This document shows positions 1-9,142 of a stretch of DNA of 64,000 nucleotides, one piece after another. The position numbers were made by a program, and so were the translations under genes. The notes below the pieces were generated by a model that made no database searches, was not told where the DNA came from, and saw only the letters and a list, made by a program, of their open reading frames with translations. The DNA is taken from assembly GCA_016178705.1 (NCBI GenBank), contig JACOST010000014.1:62001-126000 (forward strand), given 5' to 3'. The stretch's first letter is position 1; each line of letters starts with the position of its first letter. Source of the stretch: Deltaproteobacteria bacterium. GTDB taxonomy: Bacteria > Desulfobacterota > Binatia > HRBIN30 > JACQVA1.

Positions 1-24
1 ACCTGGGGGAGTTTGCACGAGAAA

Positions 25-163
25 GGCCCTCGATACGTTCGCTCCGCTCACACTCGGGCAAACGGATTTTGGGAGACTGTGAAAAAACCATCCGTCTCCC
101 CGAGTAGCCGCCCTGAGTAGAAGCCGAAGGCTTCGTATCGAAGGGCGGCGTATCGAGGGGCCC
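25..163. repeat. Long imperfect palindromic intergenic repeat, family A
   Basis: The outer arms at 25-37 and 149-163 are inverted copies (GGCCCTCGATACG against CGTATCGAGGGGCCC). Inside are nested inverted pairs: CTCGGG near 53-58 against CCCGAG near 99-104, and GCCGCCCT at 107-114 against AGGGCGGC at 142-149. The left half recurs in diverged form at 60245-60325, so this is a dispersed element rather than a one-off terminator. No protein is supported here. It ends about 100 bases before metH and could influence metH transcription. Confidence 0.75.
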
Positions 164-270
164 TACTTGTGCGAGGCCGATGCGTGCCGCCGCGGTCGTT
201 GACGCGCGTTGAAACACCCTGCCATTCAGGCTTGGAATTCCGCGCGCCGACAGGCTACAGGTATGGGTCT

Positions 271-3200
271 ATGGCAGCACCGATCGACCGCACTTCCCTG
301 CTCCGTGCCGCGCTGGCCGAGCGCATCCTCGTGCTCGATGGCGCCACAGGTACCGCCATCCAGGCGATGGACCTCACCGCCGACGACTTTGGCGGGCCGG
401 CGCTTGAAGGCTGCAACGAGAATCTCGTACTGACGCGCCCCGATGCCATTCGGCGCATGCATCAGAGCTACATCGACGCCGGCGCCGACTTGATCGAGAC
501 CGATACGTTTGGGGGGACGCGCATCGTCCTCGCCGAGTACGGGTTGCATGACAAGGCCTACGAGATCAACTACGCGGCCACGCGCATCGCGCGGGAAGTT
601 GCGGACGCGGCGTCGACGGCCGATCGGCCGCGCTTCGTGGTCGGCTCGATGGGGCCCGGCACGAAGACCATCTCGGTGACCGGCGGCATCAACTTCGAAG
701 GCGTCCGCGCGGCCTACGCGGAGCAAGCTGCGGGTTTGCTCGATGGCGGCGCCGACGTGCTGTTCCTCGAAACCCAGCAGGATACCCTCAACGTCAAGGC
801 GTCGCTGCTCGGCATCGACGAGGTCTTCGCCAAAGCCGGCCGCACGCTGCCCGTCGTGCTCACGGTCTCGATCGAAACCATGGGCACGATGCTGGCGGGT
901 CAACCGATCGAGTCGCTCTATGTCTCGGTTGAGCATCGCGACCTGTTCGGCATCGGCATGAACTGCGCCACCGGGCCTGACTTCATGACCGATCATCTGC
1001 GCACGCTGGCGGAGATCTCGCGCTTTCCGATCGTGTGCTTCCCCAACGCCGGCTTGCCCGACGAGGATGGAAACTACAACGAGCTGCCGCCGATGCTGGC
1101 GAAGAAGATCGAACGCTTCTGCGCCGAGGGCTGGATCAACGTCATCGGCGGCTGTTGCGGCACGACCGCCGAACACATCCGCATGATCGCACAGGTTGTC
1201 GCGAAGTATCCGCCACGCAAACCAGTCACGGTGAAGCGTTGTGTCGTGTCGGGCATCGACACCCTTGTCATCGATCAAGACACCCGCCCGGTGATCGTCG
1301 GCGAGCGCACCAACGTGCTCGGCAGCCGCAAGTTCAAGCAGCTCATCGCCGACGGCAAAGTCGAAGAGGCGTCGGAGGTCGGCCGCCAACAGGTGCGCAA
1401 AGGCGCGCACATCCTCGATGTGTGTTTGCAGGACCCTGACCGCGTTGAAGTCGCCGACGTGACCGCGTTTCTCGAAATGGAGGTGAAGAAGGTCAAGGTC
1501 CCGCTGATGATCGACTCCACCGACGCCAACGTGATCGAAGAGGCGCTCAAGCGGACGCAGGGCAAGTCGCTGATCAACTCGATCAACCTCGAAGACGGCG
1601 AAGAGCGCTTCCAGCGCGTCGTCCCGCTGGCGCGCACCTACGGCGCCGCGCTCGTGGTCGGCTGCATCGACGACGACAAACAGCAGGCACAAGCGATCAC
1701 GCGCGAGCGCAAACTGGCCATCGCGCAACGCTCGTATGATCTGCTCACCAAGAAATACGGCGTGCCCGCGGAAGACATCATCTTCGACGCGCTAGTCTTC
1801 CCGGTCGGCACCGGCGACAAGAACTACATCGGCTCGGGCGTCGAAACGATCGAAGGCATTCGCCTGATCACGCAACACCTGCCCGACACCAAGACTATCC
1901 TCGGGGTGTCGAACGTATCGTTCGGGCTGCCGACCGCCGGCCGCGAGGTGCTCAACTCGGTCTTCCTCTACCACTGCGTGCAGGCCGGGCTCGATCTGGC
2001 GATCGTCAACTCGGAGAAGCTCGAACGCTATCCGTCAATTCCAGAAGAAGAGCGGCGCCTCGCCGAGGATCTGATCTGGTGGCGCGGCGACGATCCGATC
2101 GCGGCCTTCAGCGCGCACTTTCGCACCAAGGCACCGAAGCAAACCGTCGAGCAGCGCCGCGATCTACCGCTCGACGAGCGCATCGCTCTCTACATCCTCG
2201 AAGGCTCGAAGGACGGGCTGTACGCTGACCTCGACGAAAAATTGAAAACGCATCGTCCGCTCGAAATCATCAACGGACCGCTGATGGCCGGCATGGACGA
2301 AGTCGGCCGACTGTTCGGCGCCAACGAGATGATCGTCGCCGAGGTGTTGCAGTCGGCCGAAGCGATGAAGGCGGCAGTGTCCCACCTCGAACCGCACATG
2401 CAGAAGAGCGAGACGTCGAGCAAGGGCAAGATCGTGCTCGCAACGGTGAAGGGCGACGTCCACGACATCGGCAAGAACCTGGTCGACATCATCCTCGGCA
2501 ACAACGGCTTCGAGATTGTCAACCTCGGTATCAAGGTGCCGCCGGAAGAACTCGTCCGGGCCTACAAAGAACATCGGCCCGACGCGATCGGTCTCTCAGG
2601 ACTGCTGGTGAAGTCGGCGCAGATGATGGTGATCACCGCGCAGGATCTGAAGGTCGCGGGCATCAGTTGCCCGATTCTGGTGGGCGGCGCCGCGCTGTCG
2701 AATCGCTTCACCCGATTGAAGATTGCACCGCAGTACGACGGACTCGTCGCCTACGCCAACGACGCGATGACGGGACTCGACCTGGCCAATCGGCTGATGG
2801 AACCGACGCGGCGCGAAGAACTCGTCGCCAAGCTGGCGCGGGATACGACCCAGATCGAAGTTGAGATTGGCAAGCGCGCCGAGGGCGTGGCGCCGGCGGT
2901 CGCGCCAAAGGCGAACGTGCGCCGCGATCACGACATCCCGACGCCCCCGGATCTCAAACTCCACGTCATTCACAACTACGACCTTGATGAAATCTTCCGC
3001 TTCATCAACCCGGTGATGCTCTACACCCGCCACCTCGGCTTCAAAGGCAAGATCGAAGACGCGCTCGCACGCGGCGACGCCAAGGCTCGCGAGCTGATCG
3101 AACAAGTCGACGCGGTCGAAGCGATCATGTTGCCGCGCCCCGACATCACTGCGAACGCGGTGTTCAAATTTTTCCGCGCCGCATCCGAGGATGAAACGCT

Positions 3201-3795
3201 GCACATCCTCTCGCCCGACGGCAAGGACGTGATCGAATCGTTTCACTTCGGCCGTCAGACGGTGAACGAAGGTCTCTGCCTAGCCGACTACACGCTGCCG
3301 CGTGGCGATCGGCCCGACTATGTCGGCCTGCTCACGACGACCGTCGGCCCCGGCGTGCGCCAGCTCGCCGAAGAGTGGAAGAATGCGGGGCAGTACCTGC
3401 GCTCGCACATTCTGCAGATCCTCGCACTCGAAGGCGCGGAAGCGTTCGCCGAGCTGCTGCACCAGAAGATCCGCGAGATGTGGGGATTCGCCGACGCACC
3501 GGGGACGACGACCAAGGATTTGTTCAAAGTGAAGTACCGCGGCATTCGCGTGTCGTTCGGCTATCCCGCCTGTCCGCGGCTGGAAGATCAAGAACAGTTA
3601 TTCCGCCTGCTCGAAGTCACCAAGTCCATTGGCGTCGAGCTAACCGAAGGCTACATGATGGACCCGGAAGGTTCCGTCAGCGCGCTGGTGTTCCATCACC
3701 CCGACGCGAAGTATTTCTCGCTCACCCCCGACGATACCGAACGCTTGGAGCGACAACTCGACGACGAGGAGCAAGCGGGCGCTGCGGCCCCCTGA
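271..3795 (+). CDS. metH: Cobalamin-dependent methionine synthase
   Basis: Transfers the methyl group of 5-methyltetrahydrofolate to homocysteine through methylcobalamin, giving methionine; cytoplasmic. The 1174 residues show the full MetH order: homocysteine domain with zinc ligands C232, C295 and C296; pterin domain starting near residue 340 (IVGERTN); cobalamin domain with D729-x-H731-x-x-G734; and a C-terminal reactivation domain with GYPACP. E. coli MetH is slightly longer (1227). I chose the ATG at 271 because homology starts just after it; an in-frame GTG at 169 would add 34 residues lying in repeat-derived sequence. It stands alone, with metF about 24 kb away. I recognised no cobalamin or SAM riboswitch upstream. 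Confidence 0.97.
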   Translation: MAAPIDRTSLLRAALAERILVLDGATGTAIQAMDLTADDFGGPALEGCNENLVLTRPDAIRRMHQSYIDAGADLIETDTFGGTRIVLAEYGLHDKAYEINYAATRIAREVADAASTADRPRFVVGSMGPGTKTISVTGGINFEGVRAAYAEQAAGLLDGGADVLFLETQQDTLNVKASLLGIDEVFAKAGRTLPVVLTVSIETMGTMLAGQPIESLYVSVEHRDLFGIGMNCATGPDFMTDHLRTLAEISRFPIVCFPNAGLPDEDGNYNELPPMLAKKIERFCAEGWINVIGGCCGTTAEHIRMIAQVVAKYPPRKPVTVKRCVVSGIDTLVIDQDTRPVIVGERTNVLGSRKFKQLIADGKVEEASEVGRQQVRKGAHILDVCLQDPDRVEVADVTAFLEMEVKKVKVPLMIDSTDANVIEEALKRTQGKSLINSINLEDGEERFQRVVPLARTYGAALVVGCIDDDKQQAQAITRERKLAIAQRSYDLLTKKYGVPAEDIIFDALVFPVGTGDKNYIGSGVETIEGIRLITQHLPDTKTILGVSNVSFGLPTAGREVLNSVFLYHCVQAGLDLAIVNSEKLERYPSIPEEERRLAEDLIWWRGDDPIAAFSAHFRTKAPKQTVEQRRDLPLDERIALYILEGSKDGLYADLDEKLKTHRPLEIINGPLMAGMDEVGRLFGANEMIVAEVLQSAEAMKAAVSHLEPHMQKSETSSKGKIVLATVKGDVHDIGKNLVDIILGNNGFEIVNLGIKVPPEELVRAYKEHRPDAIGLSGLLVKSAQMMVITAQDLKVAGISCPILVGGAALSNRFTRLKIAPQYDGLVAYANDAMTGLDLANRLMEPTRREELVAKLARDTTQIEVEIGKRAEGVAPAVAPKANVRRDHDIPTPPDLKLHVIHNYDLDEIFRFINPVMLYTRHLGFKGKIEDALARGDAKARELIEQVDAVEAIMLPRPDITANAVFKFFRAASEDETLHILSPDGKDVIESFHFGRQTVNEGLCLADYTLPRGDRPDYVGLLTTTVGPGVRQLAEEWKNAGQYLRSHILQILALEGAEAFAELLHQKIREMWGFADAPGTTTKDLFKVKYRGIRVSFGYPACPRLEDQEQLFRLLEVTKSIGVELTEGYMMDPEGSVSALVFHHPDAKYFSLTPDDTERLERQLDDEEQAGAAAP

Positions 3796-3873
3796 TCCGA
3801 AGGGTGAAGGTCCCGGCGGGCGGCAGAGCGAGCGCTTGGGAGTGCCTAGCCGTTGCGGTATGGTGAGCGCACG

Positions 3874-4107
3874 ATGGTATCGACCAAAGAGCGCGACCAC
3901 TTTCGTCTGATCCAGCAAGCCGAGGAAGAGCTGAACCAAGACGCGATTCGAGCCTGCGCGCGGCGCTCGCCCGAAGAGAACATCGTGCTCGGCCTGGCAT
4001 TGAGCGAGTTTGCCGCCTCATTTGGTGCGGATCGCCGCCGCCCGGACGAGGTTGCGCCGATTCAGTTGTGGCGCAACCGGTACCACAACAAATCGAAAGG
4101 CCCGTGA
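3874..4107 (+). CDS. Small helical protein of unknown function, partner of the nucleotidyltransferase
   Basis: A 77-residue charged protein, probably helical, that I do not recognise. It starts MVSTKERDHF and contains a QQAEEELNQDAIR helix; no signal peptide or membrane segment is visible. Its TGA overlaps the GTG start of the next gene by four bases (GTGA at 4104-4107), so the two are almost certainly translationally coupled. A small protein coupled to a stand-alone nucleotidyltransferase resembles toxin-antitoxin architecture, but no catalytic or DNA-binding motif supports a function. A TTG at 3853 could extend it by seven residues; the ATG is preferred. Confidence 0.7.
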   Translation: MVSTKERDHFRLIQQAEEELNQDAIRACARRSPEENIVLGLALSEFAASFGADRRRPDEVAPIQLWRNRYHNKSKGP

Positions 4108-4685
4108 CCAGTCCCACGCTGGATTTGCGCAGCGCCTTCGCTGCCATTGCTAACACCCTCTCGGAGGAAAAAATCGCCCATGCGTTCATCGGCGCATTGC
4201 CGGTTCTCGCGTGGGGCAGGGTCCGCGCGACCACGGACATCGACGTGGTCGTCGTGGTCGAGGATAACTGGGAACGATTGTCCGCCGCGTTGAAGGCGCT
4301 GGGAGTCGAGCAGCACAAGCAAATCGGGCCCGCCGATGAAACCGACTCGCTGCCGGACGTCGCGGTGTTCTACACGTCCGGCGACTCGCCAGTGCGTATC
4401 GACGTCTTCATCGCTAAGACGCAATTTGAACAAGCCGTCGTTGCGACGGCCCGCCACGCGACCGCGCTGGATGTCAGCGTTCGATTGGCTCGACCGGAAG
4501 CGTCGATCATCTACAAGCTATTGGCTCAGCGCCGCCGGGATCTCGACGACATCGACGGCATTTTCGAAGCGCGACGGATCGCGAACGATCCGCTCGATTG
4601 GCGGTTTCTTGAGCATTGGTCCGCCGAGTGGGGAATTGAGGATCGCTTGGCTCCCTATCGAGTGCGGTACGGACCGAGCGAGTGA
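4104..4685 (+). CDS. Polymerase-beta-fold nucleotidyltransferase (AbiEii/DUF6036-like)
   Basis: A 193-residue member of the nucleotidyltransferase superfamily. The metal-binding carboxylates are visible: D45 and D47 in TTDIDVVV, and D100 in VRIDVF, after a glycine-bearing segment (AWGRVRA) where the usual GG/GS motif lies. The C-terminal part (IIYKLLAQRRRDLDDIDG) is the helical region typical of this group, found in AbiE-type toxins and in uncharacterised addiction-like pairs. The GTG start at 4104 overlaps the stop of the upstream small gene. A longer reading from 4068 would overlap that gene by 40 bases and is less likely. Substrate unknown. Confidence 0.82.
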   Translation: MTSPTLDLRSAFAAIANTLSEEKIAHAFIGALPVLAWGRVRATTDIDVVVVVEDNWERLSAALKALGVEQHKQIGPADETDSLPDVAVFYTSGDSPVRIDVFIAKTQFEQAVVATARHATALDVSVRLARPEASIIYKLLAQRRRDLDDIDGIFEARRIANDPLDWRFLEHWSAEWGIEDRLAPYRVRYGPSE

Positions 4686-4711
4686 GCGCGTCCTTGAGGA
4701 AAGAGAAGCAC

Positions 4712-5119
4712 ATGAACGATCGACAAGCACAGCTCCTTCGCGCAGCATTTCTCGCCGGCGCGGTGACGGACGCATTGGCCGTCATTCCGATGCTCTTTCC
4801 ACCCATGGCGCGACTGCTGTGGGGCTTCGAGGATTTCGGCGGGCCGTACCGATTTGCGATGGGATACGGTGCGTCGCTGATGGCGGCGTGGACGGCATTG
4901 CTCGTCTGGGCCTACCAGCGTCCCGTCGAGCGAGCATTCGTGGCTGCGCTGACGGTGTTCGTGATCTACGGCTTGGCTGCAACCGAGATTGTCGCCGTAA
5001 TGTCCGGCGTGCTCCCCGCGTGGCGAATGATTCCCACTTGGGCGCTGCAGGCGATTCTCCTATGTCTGTTCGCCTCGGCGTATCACTACCCGCTGCTCCG
5101 GCGGCGGGTCGCTGCGTAG
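4712..5119 (+). CDS. Small four-helix integral membrane protein
   Basis: A 135-residue protein with about four hydrophobic spans, near residues 8-30, 50-70, 75-100 and 110-130. It carries a purine-rich ribosome site (GAGGAAAGAG) before the ATG at 4712. It follows the nucleotidyltransferase by 26 bases on the same strand and may be cotranscribed, but it looks like a generic small membrane protein and no specific role can be read. An in-frame GTG at 4682 would add ten residues without hydrophobic character. Confidence 0.7.
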   Translation: MNDRQAQLLRAAFLAGAVTDALAVIPMLFPPMARLLWGFEDFGGPYRFAMGYGASLMAAWTALLVWAYQRPVERAFVAALTVFVIYGLAATEIVAVMSGVLPAWRMIPTWALQAILLCLFASAYHYPLLRRRVAA

Positions 5120-5152
5120 CGCGACCCGATCGGCCTATCGCTCCGGCAGAGT

Positions 5153-5392
5153 TCAACTCGCAACGCGACGTAAGGCCGTCTCGACAATTTGCGGAAGGTC
5201 GAGCGGCATGAAGAACTTGTCGGGGTAGAGGTAGTCTTCGCCGGATTCGTCGATCACACGAACCAGACCGTGCATCGCGGCGTTGGCATCCGGGAGAGCG
5301 CGGTAGATCTTGCGCAACTCCAGAGACGCCGCGTAGCCAGTATTGCGAACGCAAACGACGAAACGCTTCTTCCTTGCAGTTGTCGGCGGCAT
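5153..5392 (-). CDS. Conserved-looking small protein downstream of xylA
   Basis: A 79-residue soluble protein starting MPPTTARKKRFVVCVRN. The pattern RFVVCVRN-GY-ASLELRKIY with a later GLVRVIDESGEDYLYP is coherent and looks like a compact single domain. The ATG at 5392 has GGAGGA six bases upstream, inside the 3' end of xylA. A GTG at 5398 that overlaps the xylA stop is an alternative. Tight coupling to xylA suggests cotranscription, not a shared function. I cannot assign a role. Confidence 0.7.
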   Translation of the reverse strand: MPPTTARKKRFVVCVRNTGYAASLELRKIYRALPDANAAMHGLVRVIDESGEDYLYPDKFFMPLDLPQIVETALRRVAS

Positions 5393-5394
5393 GC

Positions 5395-6717
5395 TCACTC
5401 CTCCGCTACCCGGTTCACCAAATTCTCTAGCATCTCCTGTCGTCCCGATCGGGGCTGGGGCTCGACGCGGTTTTCGATCACATGCTTGGATAGATCGGCG
5501 AGACTCTTCTTGCCGGCTAGGATGTCTCGCCCGAGCGCATCGTCCCAGCGCGCGTAACGCTCCTTGACGAAGTCGGCGAGGTTACCGTCCTCGATCAGCC
5601 GCGCGACGCGCAGGAGACTGCGGGCTACCGTGTCGATGCCGCCGATGTGGGCGTGGAAGAGATCCTCGGGATCGAGACTCTGTCGCCGCAGTTTGGCGTC
5701 GAAGTTGAACCCACCGGTCGTCAAACCGCCGGCCTGGAGGATCGTGTACAGAGCGAGCGTGATGTCGTCGGCGCTGTTGGGAAACTGATCGGTATCCCAG
5801 CCGAGCTGCGGATCGCCGCGGTTGATATCGACGCTGCCGAGCAGGTCGTTGGCGGCCGCATAGGCCAGCTCGTGTTGAAAGCTATGACCAGCCAACGTCG
5901 CGTGATTGACCTCGATGTTGAGCTTGATCTCGCGCTCGAGTCCGAACTTGCGCAAGAAGGCGTGCACGGCCGCGGCGTCGTGGTCGTACTGGTGCTTCGT
6001 CGGCTCCATCGGTTTGGGCTCGATGAGAATCGTCCCGGTGAAACCAATCCGATGCTTGTGCTCGACGACCAGTTGCATGAAGCGGCCGAGCTGCTCGCTT
6101 TCGCGGCGCAGGTCGGTATTGAGCAGCGTGTCGTAGCCCTCGCGCCCGCCCCACAGCACGTAATTCGCGCCGCCGAGTCGATGCGTGACGTCGAGCGCTT
6201 GCTTCACCTGCGCGGCCGCGTAGGCAAAGACATCAGGGTCCGGGTTGGTGGCGGCACCGGCGGCGTAGCGCGGATGACTGAACAAGTTGGCCGTGCCCCA
6301 CAGCAACTTGACGCCGGTGCGTTGCATCGCGACCTCGATGCGCTCGACCATCCGATCGAGATTGGCATTGCTCTCGCGTAACGTCGCGCCTTCCGGGGCG
6401 GCATCGCGGTCGTGAAACGTGAAGAACGGCGCACCGAGCTTGGCGAAGAATTCGAAGGCGACCTCGGTCTTGCGCTCCGCCAGTATCATCGGCTCGCCCG
6501 CGCCGAACCATGGGCGGTCGAAAACGTCGGCGCCAAACATATCGGCACCCGCCCAACAGAACGTGTGCCAGTAGCACACCGCGAAACGGAGATGGTCCTC
6601 CATCCGCTTGCCCAACACCACGCGGTCGCGATCGTAGTAGCGGAAGGCGAGCGGGTTCACGCTCTGCGTGCCTTCAAAGCGGATGGCGTCGATGCGCGGG
6701 AAAAATGGTTCCGTCAT
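5395..6717 (-). CDS. xylA: Xylose isomerase
   Basis: Interconverts D-xylose and D-xylulose (also glucose and fructose); cytoplasmic, metal-dependent. Its 440 residues match the class II enzyme (E. coli XylA is also 440). Visible signatures are the catalytic FHDRD segment (H102, D105), WGGREGY, the metal-ligand region [26 protein letters not shown] and [16 protein letters not shown]. The ATG at 6717 begins the homologous region; upstream in-frame sequence is repeat-derived. No xylulokinase or xylose transporter is adjacent. The nearest sugar kinase, at 34.8 kb, looks more like the LsrK branch of FGGY kinases. Confidence 0.96.
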   Translation of the reverse strand: MTEPFFPRIDAIRFEGTQSVNPLAFRYYDRDRVVLGKRMEDHLRFAVCYWHTFCWAGADMFGADVFDRPWFGAGEPMILAERKTEVAFEFFAKLGAPFFTFHDRDAAPEGATLRESNANLDRMVERIEVAMQRTGVKLLWGTANLFSHPRYAAGAATNPDPDVFAYAAAQVKQALDVTHRLGGANYVLWGGREGYDTLLNTDLRRESEQLGRFMQLVVEHKHRIGFTGTILIEPKPMEPTKHQYDHDAAAVHAFLRKFGLEREIKLNIEVNHATLAGHSFQHELAYAAANDLLGSVDINRGDPQLGWDTDQFPNSADDITLALYTILQAGGLTTGGFNFDAKLRRQSLDPEDLFHAHIGGIDTVARSLLRVARLIEDGNLADFVKERYARWDDALGRDILAGKKSLADLSKHVIENRVEPQPRSGRQEMLENLVNRVAEE

Positions 6718-6774
6718 GACGGCCGGTCTCGTACTACGCGGCTCGGTTGGCTTCAATCCGAAGAAAAGAACTCG

Positions 6775-6861
6775 ACGCAAGGTCGCCAGGACGCAAGGGG
6801 GGAAGTGAACTCCCTTCGCGGCATCCTGGCTTTGCGTCTTCGCGTCCTTGCGACTTTGCGT
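6775..6861. repeat. Inverted repeat, family B
   Basis: The arm at 6775-6794 pairs with 6842-6861 at 18 of 20 positions (GCGTCCTTGCGACTTTGCGT on the right). It sits between xylA and the SnoaL-like gene. Inverted repeats of this composition are commonly seen between genes of uncultured bacteria. The hairpin could end or attenuate transcription, but it lacks a T tract. Confidence 0.75.
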
Positions 6862-6894
6862 TGAAGCATTTCCTGATGCGGAGCAAGGACCCAC

Positions 6895-7311
6895 TCACGA
6901 CGTCAGTTGCCGGAGGATGGTGGCGGAATCGAAGTAGACGCGCTCGCAGATCAAGCCGGTCGCGTCGAAGATAAAGAACGCCGTCATGCGGCAACGAAAC
7001 GATCGCCCGGTGGGCTCGATCCCAAGCAGCGGACCCTTGTGCGTGCCGAGCAGCCAGAACTCCACGATCACCGCGTCCTCGGCATGCCGCAGCGCGATCA
7101 GCTCATTGCGCTGGTCAGGAAATGCGGTGCGACTTTCGCGGAAGTAGGCCTGCACCTCCGCGAGACCATCGTAGGTCCGATCGGTCGCGATGATCTCGTA
7201 GCGCGGATGGGAGAACGTCGCGATCGTGGCCGCGTAGTCATGCACGTTCTCGGCTTCCATGTGGCGCCGCACGAGCTGTTCGCGGCGTTCTCGCTCTTCC
7301 ATTGGCGTCAT
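6895..7311 (-). CDS. SnoaL-like / NTF2-fold protein
   Basis: A 138-residue protein of the SnoaL/ketosteroid-isomerase (NTF2) superfamily. The pattern HMEAENVHDYAATIATFSHPRYE, a central EVQAYFRESRTAFPD and the late TGRSFRCRMTAFFIF follow the usual strand-helix order of SnoaL-type ester cyclases and isomerases. Members bind small hydrophobic substrates in an alpha+beta cone, and many act on polyketides or steroids. The ATG at 7311 is chosen; a second Met lies three codons on. It lies 41 bases after the acyl-CoA dehydrogenase gene on the same strand, probably in one transcript. Substrate unknown. Confidence 0.8.
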   Translation of the reverse strand: MTPMEERERREQLVRRHMEAENVHDYAATIATFSHPRYEIIATDRTYDGLAEVQAYFRESRTAFPDQRNELIALRHAEDAVIVEFWLLGTHKGPLLGIEPTGRSFRCRMTAFFIFDATGLICERVYFDSATILRQLTS

Positions 7312-7352
7312 CTCGTCCTCCGTTTCACTGCACGATGTTCGAGCGCGGCCGC

Positions 7353-8534
7353 TCACACCCAACGTGGCTGCACATCGAGCGGGATGCCGAGCGCCAGTTT
7401 GCCGATCATTTCGAGCAGCCAGGAGTGGGTGTACGGATGCAAGGTACCGGCGCGCACGTCGCGATAGAGCCGCTCGATCGGATAGCGACGAAAGATGCTC
7501 GGCCCGCCCATCGCTTGCATCGCCATCGTGACCACGTCGAGCGCGGTGGTGGTGGCGAAGTACTGCGGCGCGGTCACCTTCGGCAGCAGTTGATCGCCGA
7601 AATCGGCGCCATGCGCGAGTTCGTACGCGGTCTTGAAAATGAACGCGCGCGCGGCTTCGAGCTTGATGTGCATCTCCGCCACGGTGAATTGAATGCCCGG
7701 CAGGCTGGCGATGGTTGCCGGTAACGGATGCAGTGTGCGCTGCTTCACGTAGTCGACGACGAAGTCGAACGCCGCTCCAGCGATGCCGATGTAGACCGAC
7801 GCGATCCCCAACGCGTACCAGGGCAGGCTCTGCAACCCGCCTTCGACGCCGGCGCCTTCGTCACCGATCAGACACTCGTCGGCAATGAATGCATCGGTGA
7901 ACTGGATGTCGTGACTACCGGTGGCACGCATCCCCATCGCGTCCCAGGTTTCGATGATCTCCATGCCCGCGATGCCGCGCTCGGCGGCAAGCGTCACCGT
8001 GCCGGACAATCCTGGCTGCGAAAATCCTTCGAGCCGTGCATTGAATAGGAAGTAGCGCAGAATCGGCGCGAGGGTGCAGAAATACTTTCGGCCGCTGACA
8101 CGGTAGCCCCCAGCGACTTTGCGCGCGGTCACTAGCGGCGATCCCAAGCTGGCACTCGGCTCCGAAATGCTGCTGGCGATCACCGCGCCTTCCCGCACGA
8201 CGCTGTCGACGACGCGTTGCCGAAAGGGCTCGCGAAACAACCGCAACCCGCCACCGAGGTTGTAGAGATGCATGTTCGCCCCAAGGGCAGTTGCGCCGCT
8301 GCCGCAGGCGAGCTGCTCCTGCACCAGACAGAAATCGTGGATCGAAATGCCCCGCCCGCCGAGCGCGGTTGGAATCGTCAGCGCGAGATAACCTTCGCGG
8401 TGGAGATCGGCGAAGTCGTCGAACGGAAACGATGCGTCGCGGTCGTGCCGCGCCGCGCGTTCGGCGCACCGCGCCGCCAGCCGCCGCGCCAACGTGACCA
8501 ACGCCTGCTGCTCCGCGTTCAGCAATGCTTGCAT
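7353..8534 (-). CDS. Acyl-CoA dehydrogenase family protein
   Basis: A 393-residue FAD enzyme of the acyl-CoA dehydrogenase superfamily. The N-terminal helical domain includes DDFADLHREGYLALTIP, a middle strand domain contains SISEPSASLGSPLVTARK, and the helical C-terminal domain has QAMGGPSIFRRYPIERLYRD. GRKYFCTLAPILRYFL in the middle domain and the short C-terminus recall the DszC/flavin-monooxygenase-like side branch, so oxidation of a non-standard substrate is possible. It probably leads an operon with the SnoaL-like gene. Confidence 0.88.
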   Translation of the reverse strand: MQALLNAEQQALVTLARRLAARCAERAARHDRDASFPFDDFADLHREGYLALTIPTALGGRGISIHDFCLVQEQLACGSGATALGANMHLYNLGGGLRLFREPFRQRVVDSVVREGAVIASSISEPSASLGSPLVTARKVAGGYRVSGRKYFCTLAPILRYFLFNARLEGFSQPGLSGTVTLAAERGIAGMEIIETWDAMGMRATGSHDIQFTDAFIADECLIGDEGAGVEGGLQSLPWYALGIASVYIGIAGAAFDFVVDYVKQRTLHPLPATIASLPGIQFTVAEMHIKLEAARAFIFKTAYELAHGADFGDQLLPKVTAPQYFATTTALDVVTMAMQAMGGPSIFRRYPIERLYRDVRAGTLHPYTHSWLLEMIGKLALGIPLDVQPRWV

Positions 8535-9142
8535 GCGACCGGCATCGTAGTCGGAGCGGCGATCAGAGACAACGATGCGGAAAGGACGTGCTGGTAAGTG
8601 ATCCGAGATGCCGAGATGAATTGATCCAAAGCCGCCCGAGCATCTGTCGAACTCGCTGACCCGCTAAGAGAGAGATGCGGTGCTGCTGGGTGGCGGGTCG
8701 GTTTTGAGACGTGCAGAAAATTGTCATCCTGAGCCCTTCGACTTCGCTCAGGATAAACTCCGCGAAGGATCTCTCCGGACCCGCGCAACGCGAAGAGAGA
8801 TTCTTCGCCCGGCTCAGAATGACACGATGGGTTGATCTGGTTGTTTGCAAAATGCCCACTCCCTGCTGCTGGCCGCACTTGACGGCGTTTCGTGGATCAT
8901 GGCAATGGTCCTGTCGGGCTCAGGGCTCCACTTGAAAAGTGTGCGGCGATAGCAAGCGGCGCACGCTTCTTATGCAACCGAGGGCAGTACGCGAGATGCG
9001 CAACGGCAAGCAAGGGCGCCGCAAGAAGAACCGTCGCGGTGAGCGGCAACGGACCGCGGCAGCAAACCAAGCACCGGTTGCCTCGTTTCGGTAGTCGGTT
9101 CGGACGTCGAAATGTAGTTAGCGCAACTCGGAGCAGGGGTGC
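8535..9142. other. 608-base intergenic region without a supported gene
   Basis: Between the divergent acyl-CoA dehydrogenase and SLATT-like genes. It contains one repeat (8723-8823, listed separately) and an inverted pair around 9040-9090 (GGCAACGG against CCGGTTGCC). Frames open on either strand are short and lack ribosome sites or recognisable domains. The regulatory region for the SLATT-like gene must lie here, but no strong promoter hexamer pair was found. Confidence 0.6.
8723..8823. repeat. Palindromic intergenic repeat, family C
   Basis: The termini GTCATCCTGAGCC and GGCTCAGAATGAC are inverted, and a hairpin CCTGAGC / GCTCAGG with the loop CCTTCGACTTC lies inside. Read on the minus strand it gives a peptide beginning CHSEPGEESL, a translation product well known from intergenic repeats of many uncultured bacteria and not a real protein. 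Boundaries are clear. Confidence 0.85.

Noticed and set aside
1-270. Cobalamin or SAM riboswitch upstream of metH
   Set aside because: Only the family A repeat is visible; no B12 box or SAM aptamer core was recognised.
226-1728. Long open frame on the minus strand inside metH
   Set aside because: High-GC shadow of metH; no ribosome site and no recognisable protein pattern.
8563-8859. Possible small protein beginning near CHSEPGEESL on the minus strand
   Set aside because: This translation is the known signature of an intergenic palindromic repeat, not of a gene.
9040-9090. A second attC-like site upstream of the SLATT-like gene
   Set aside because: The inverted pair GGCAACGG/CCGGTTGCC lacks the attC arm structure and core spacing.
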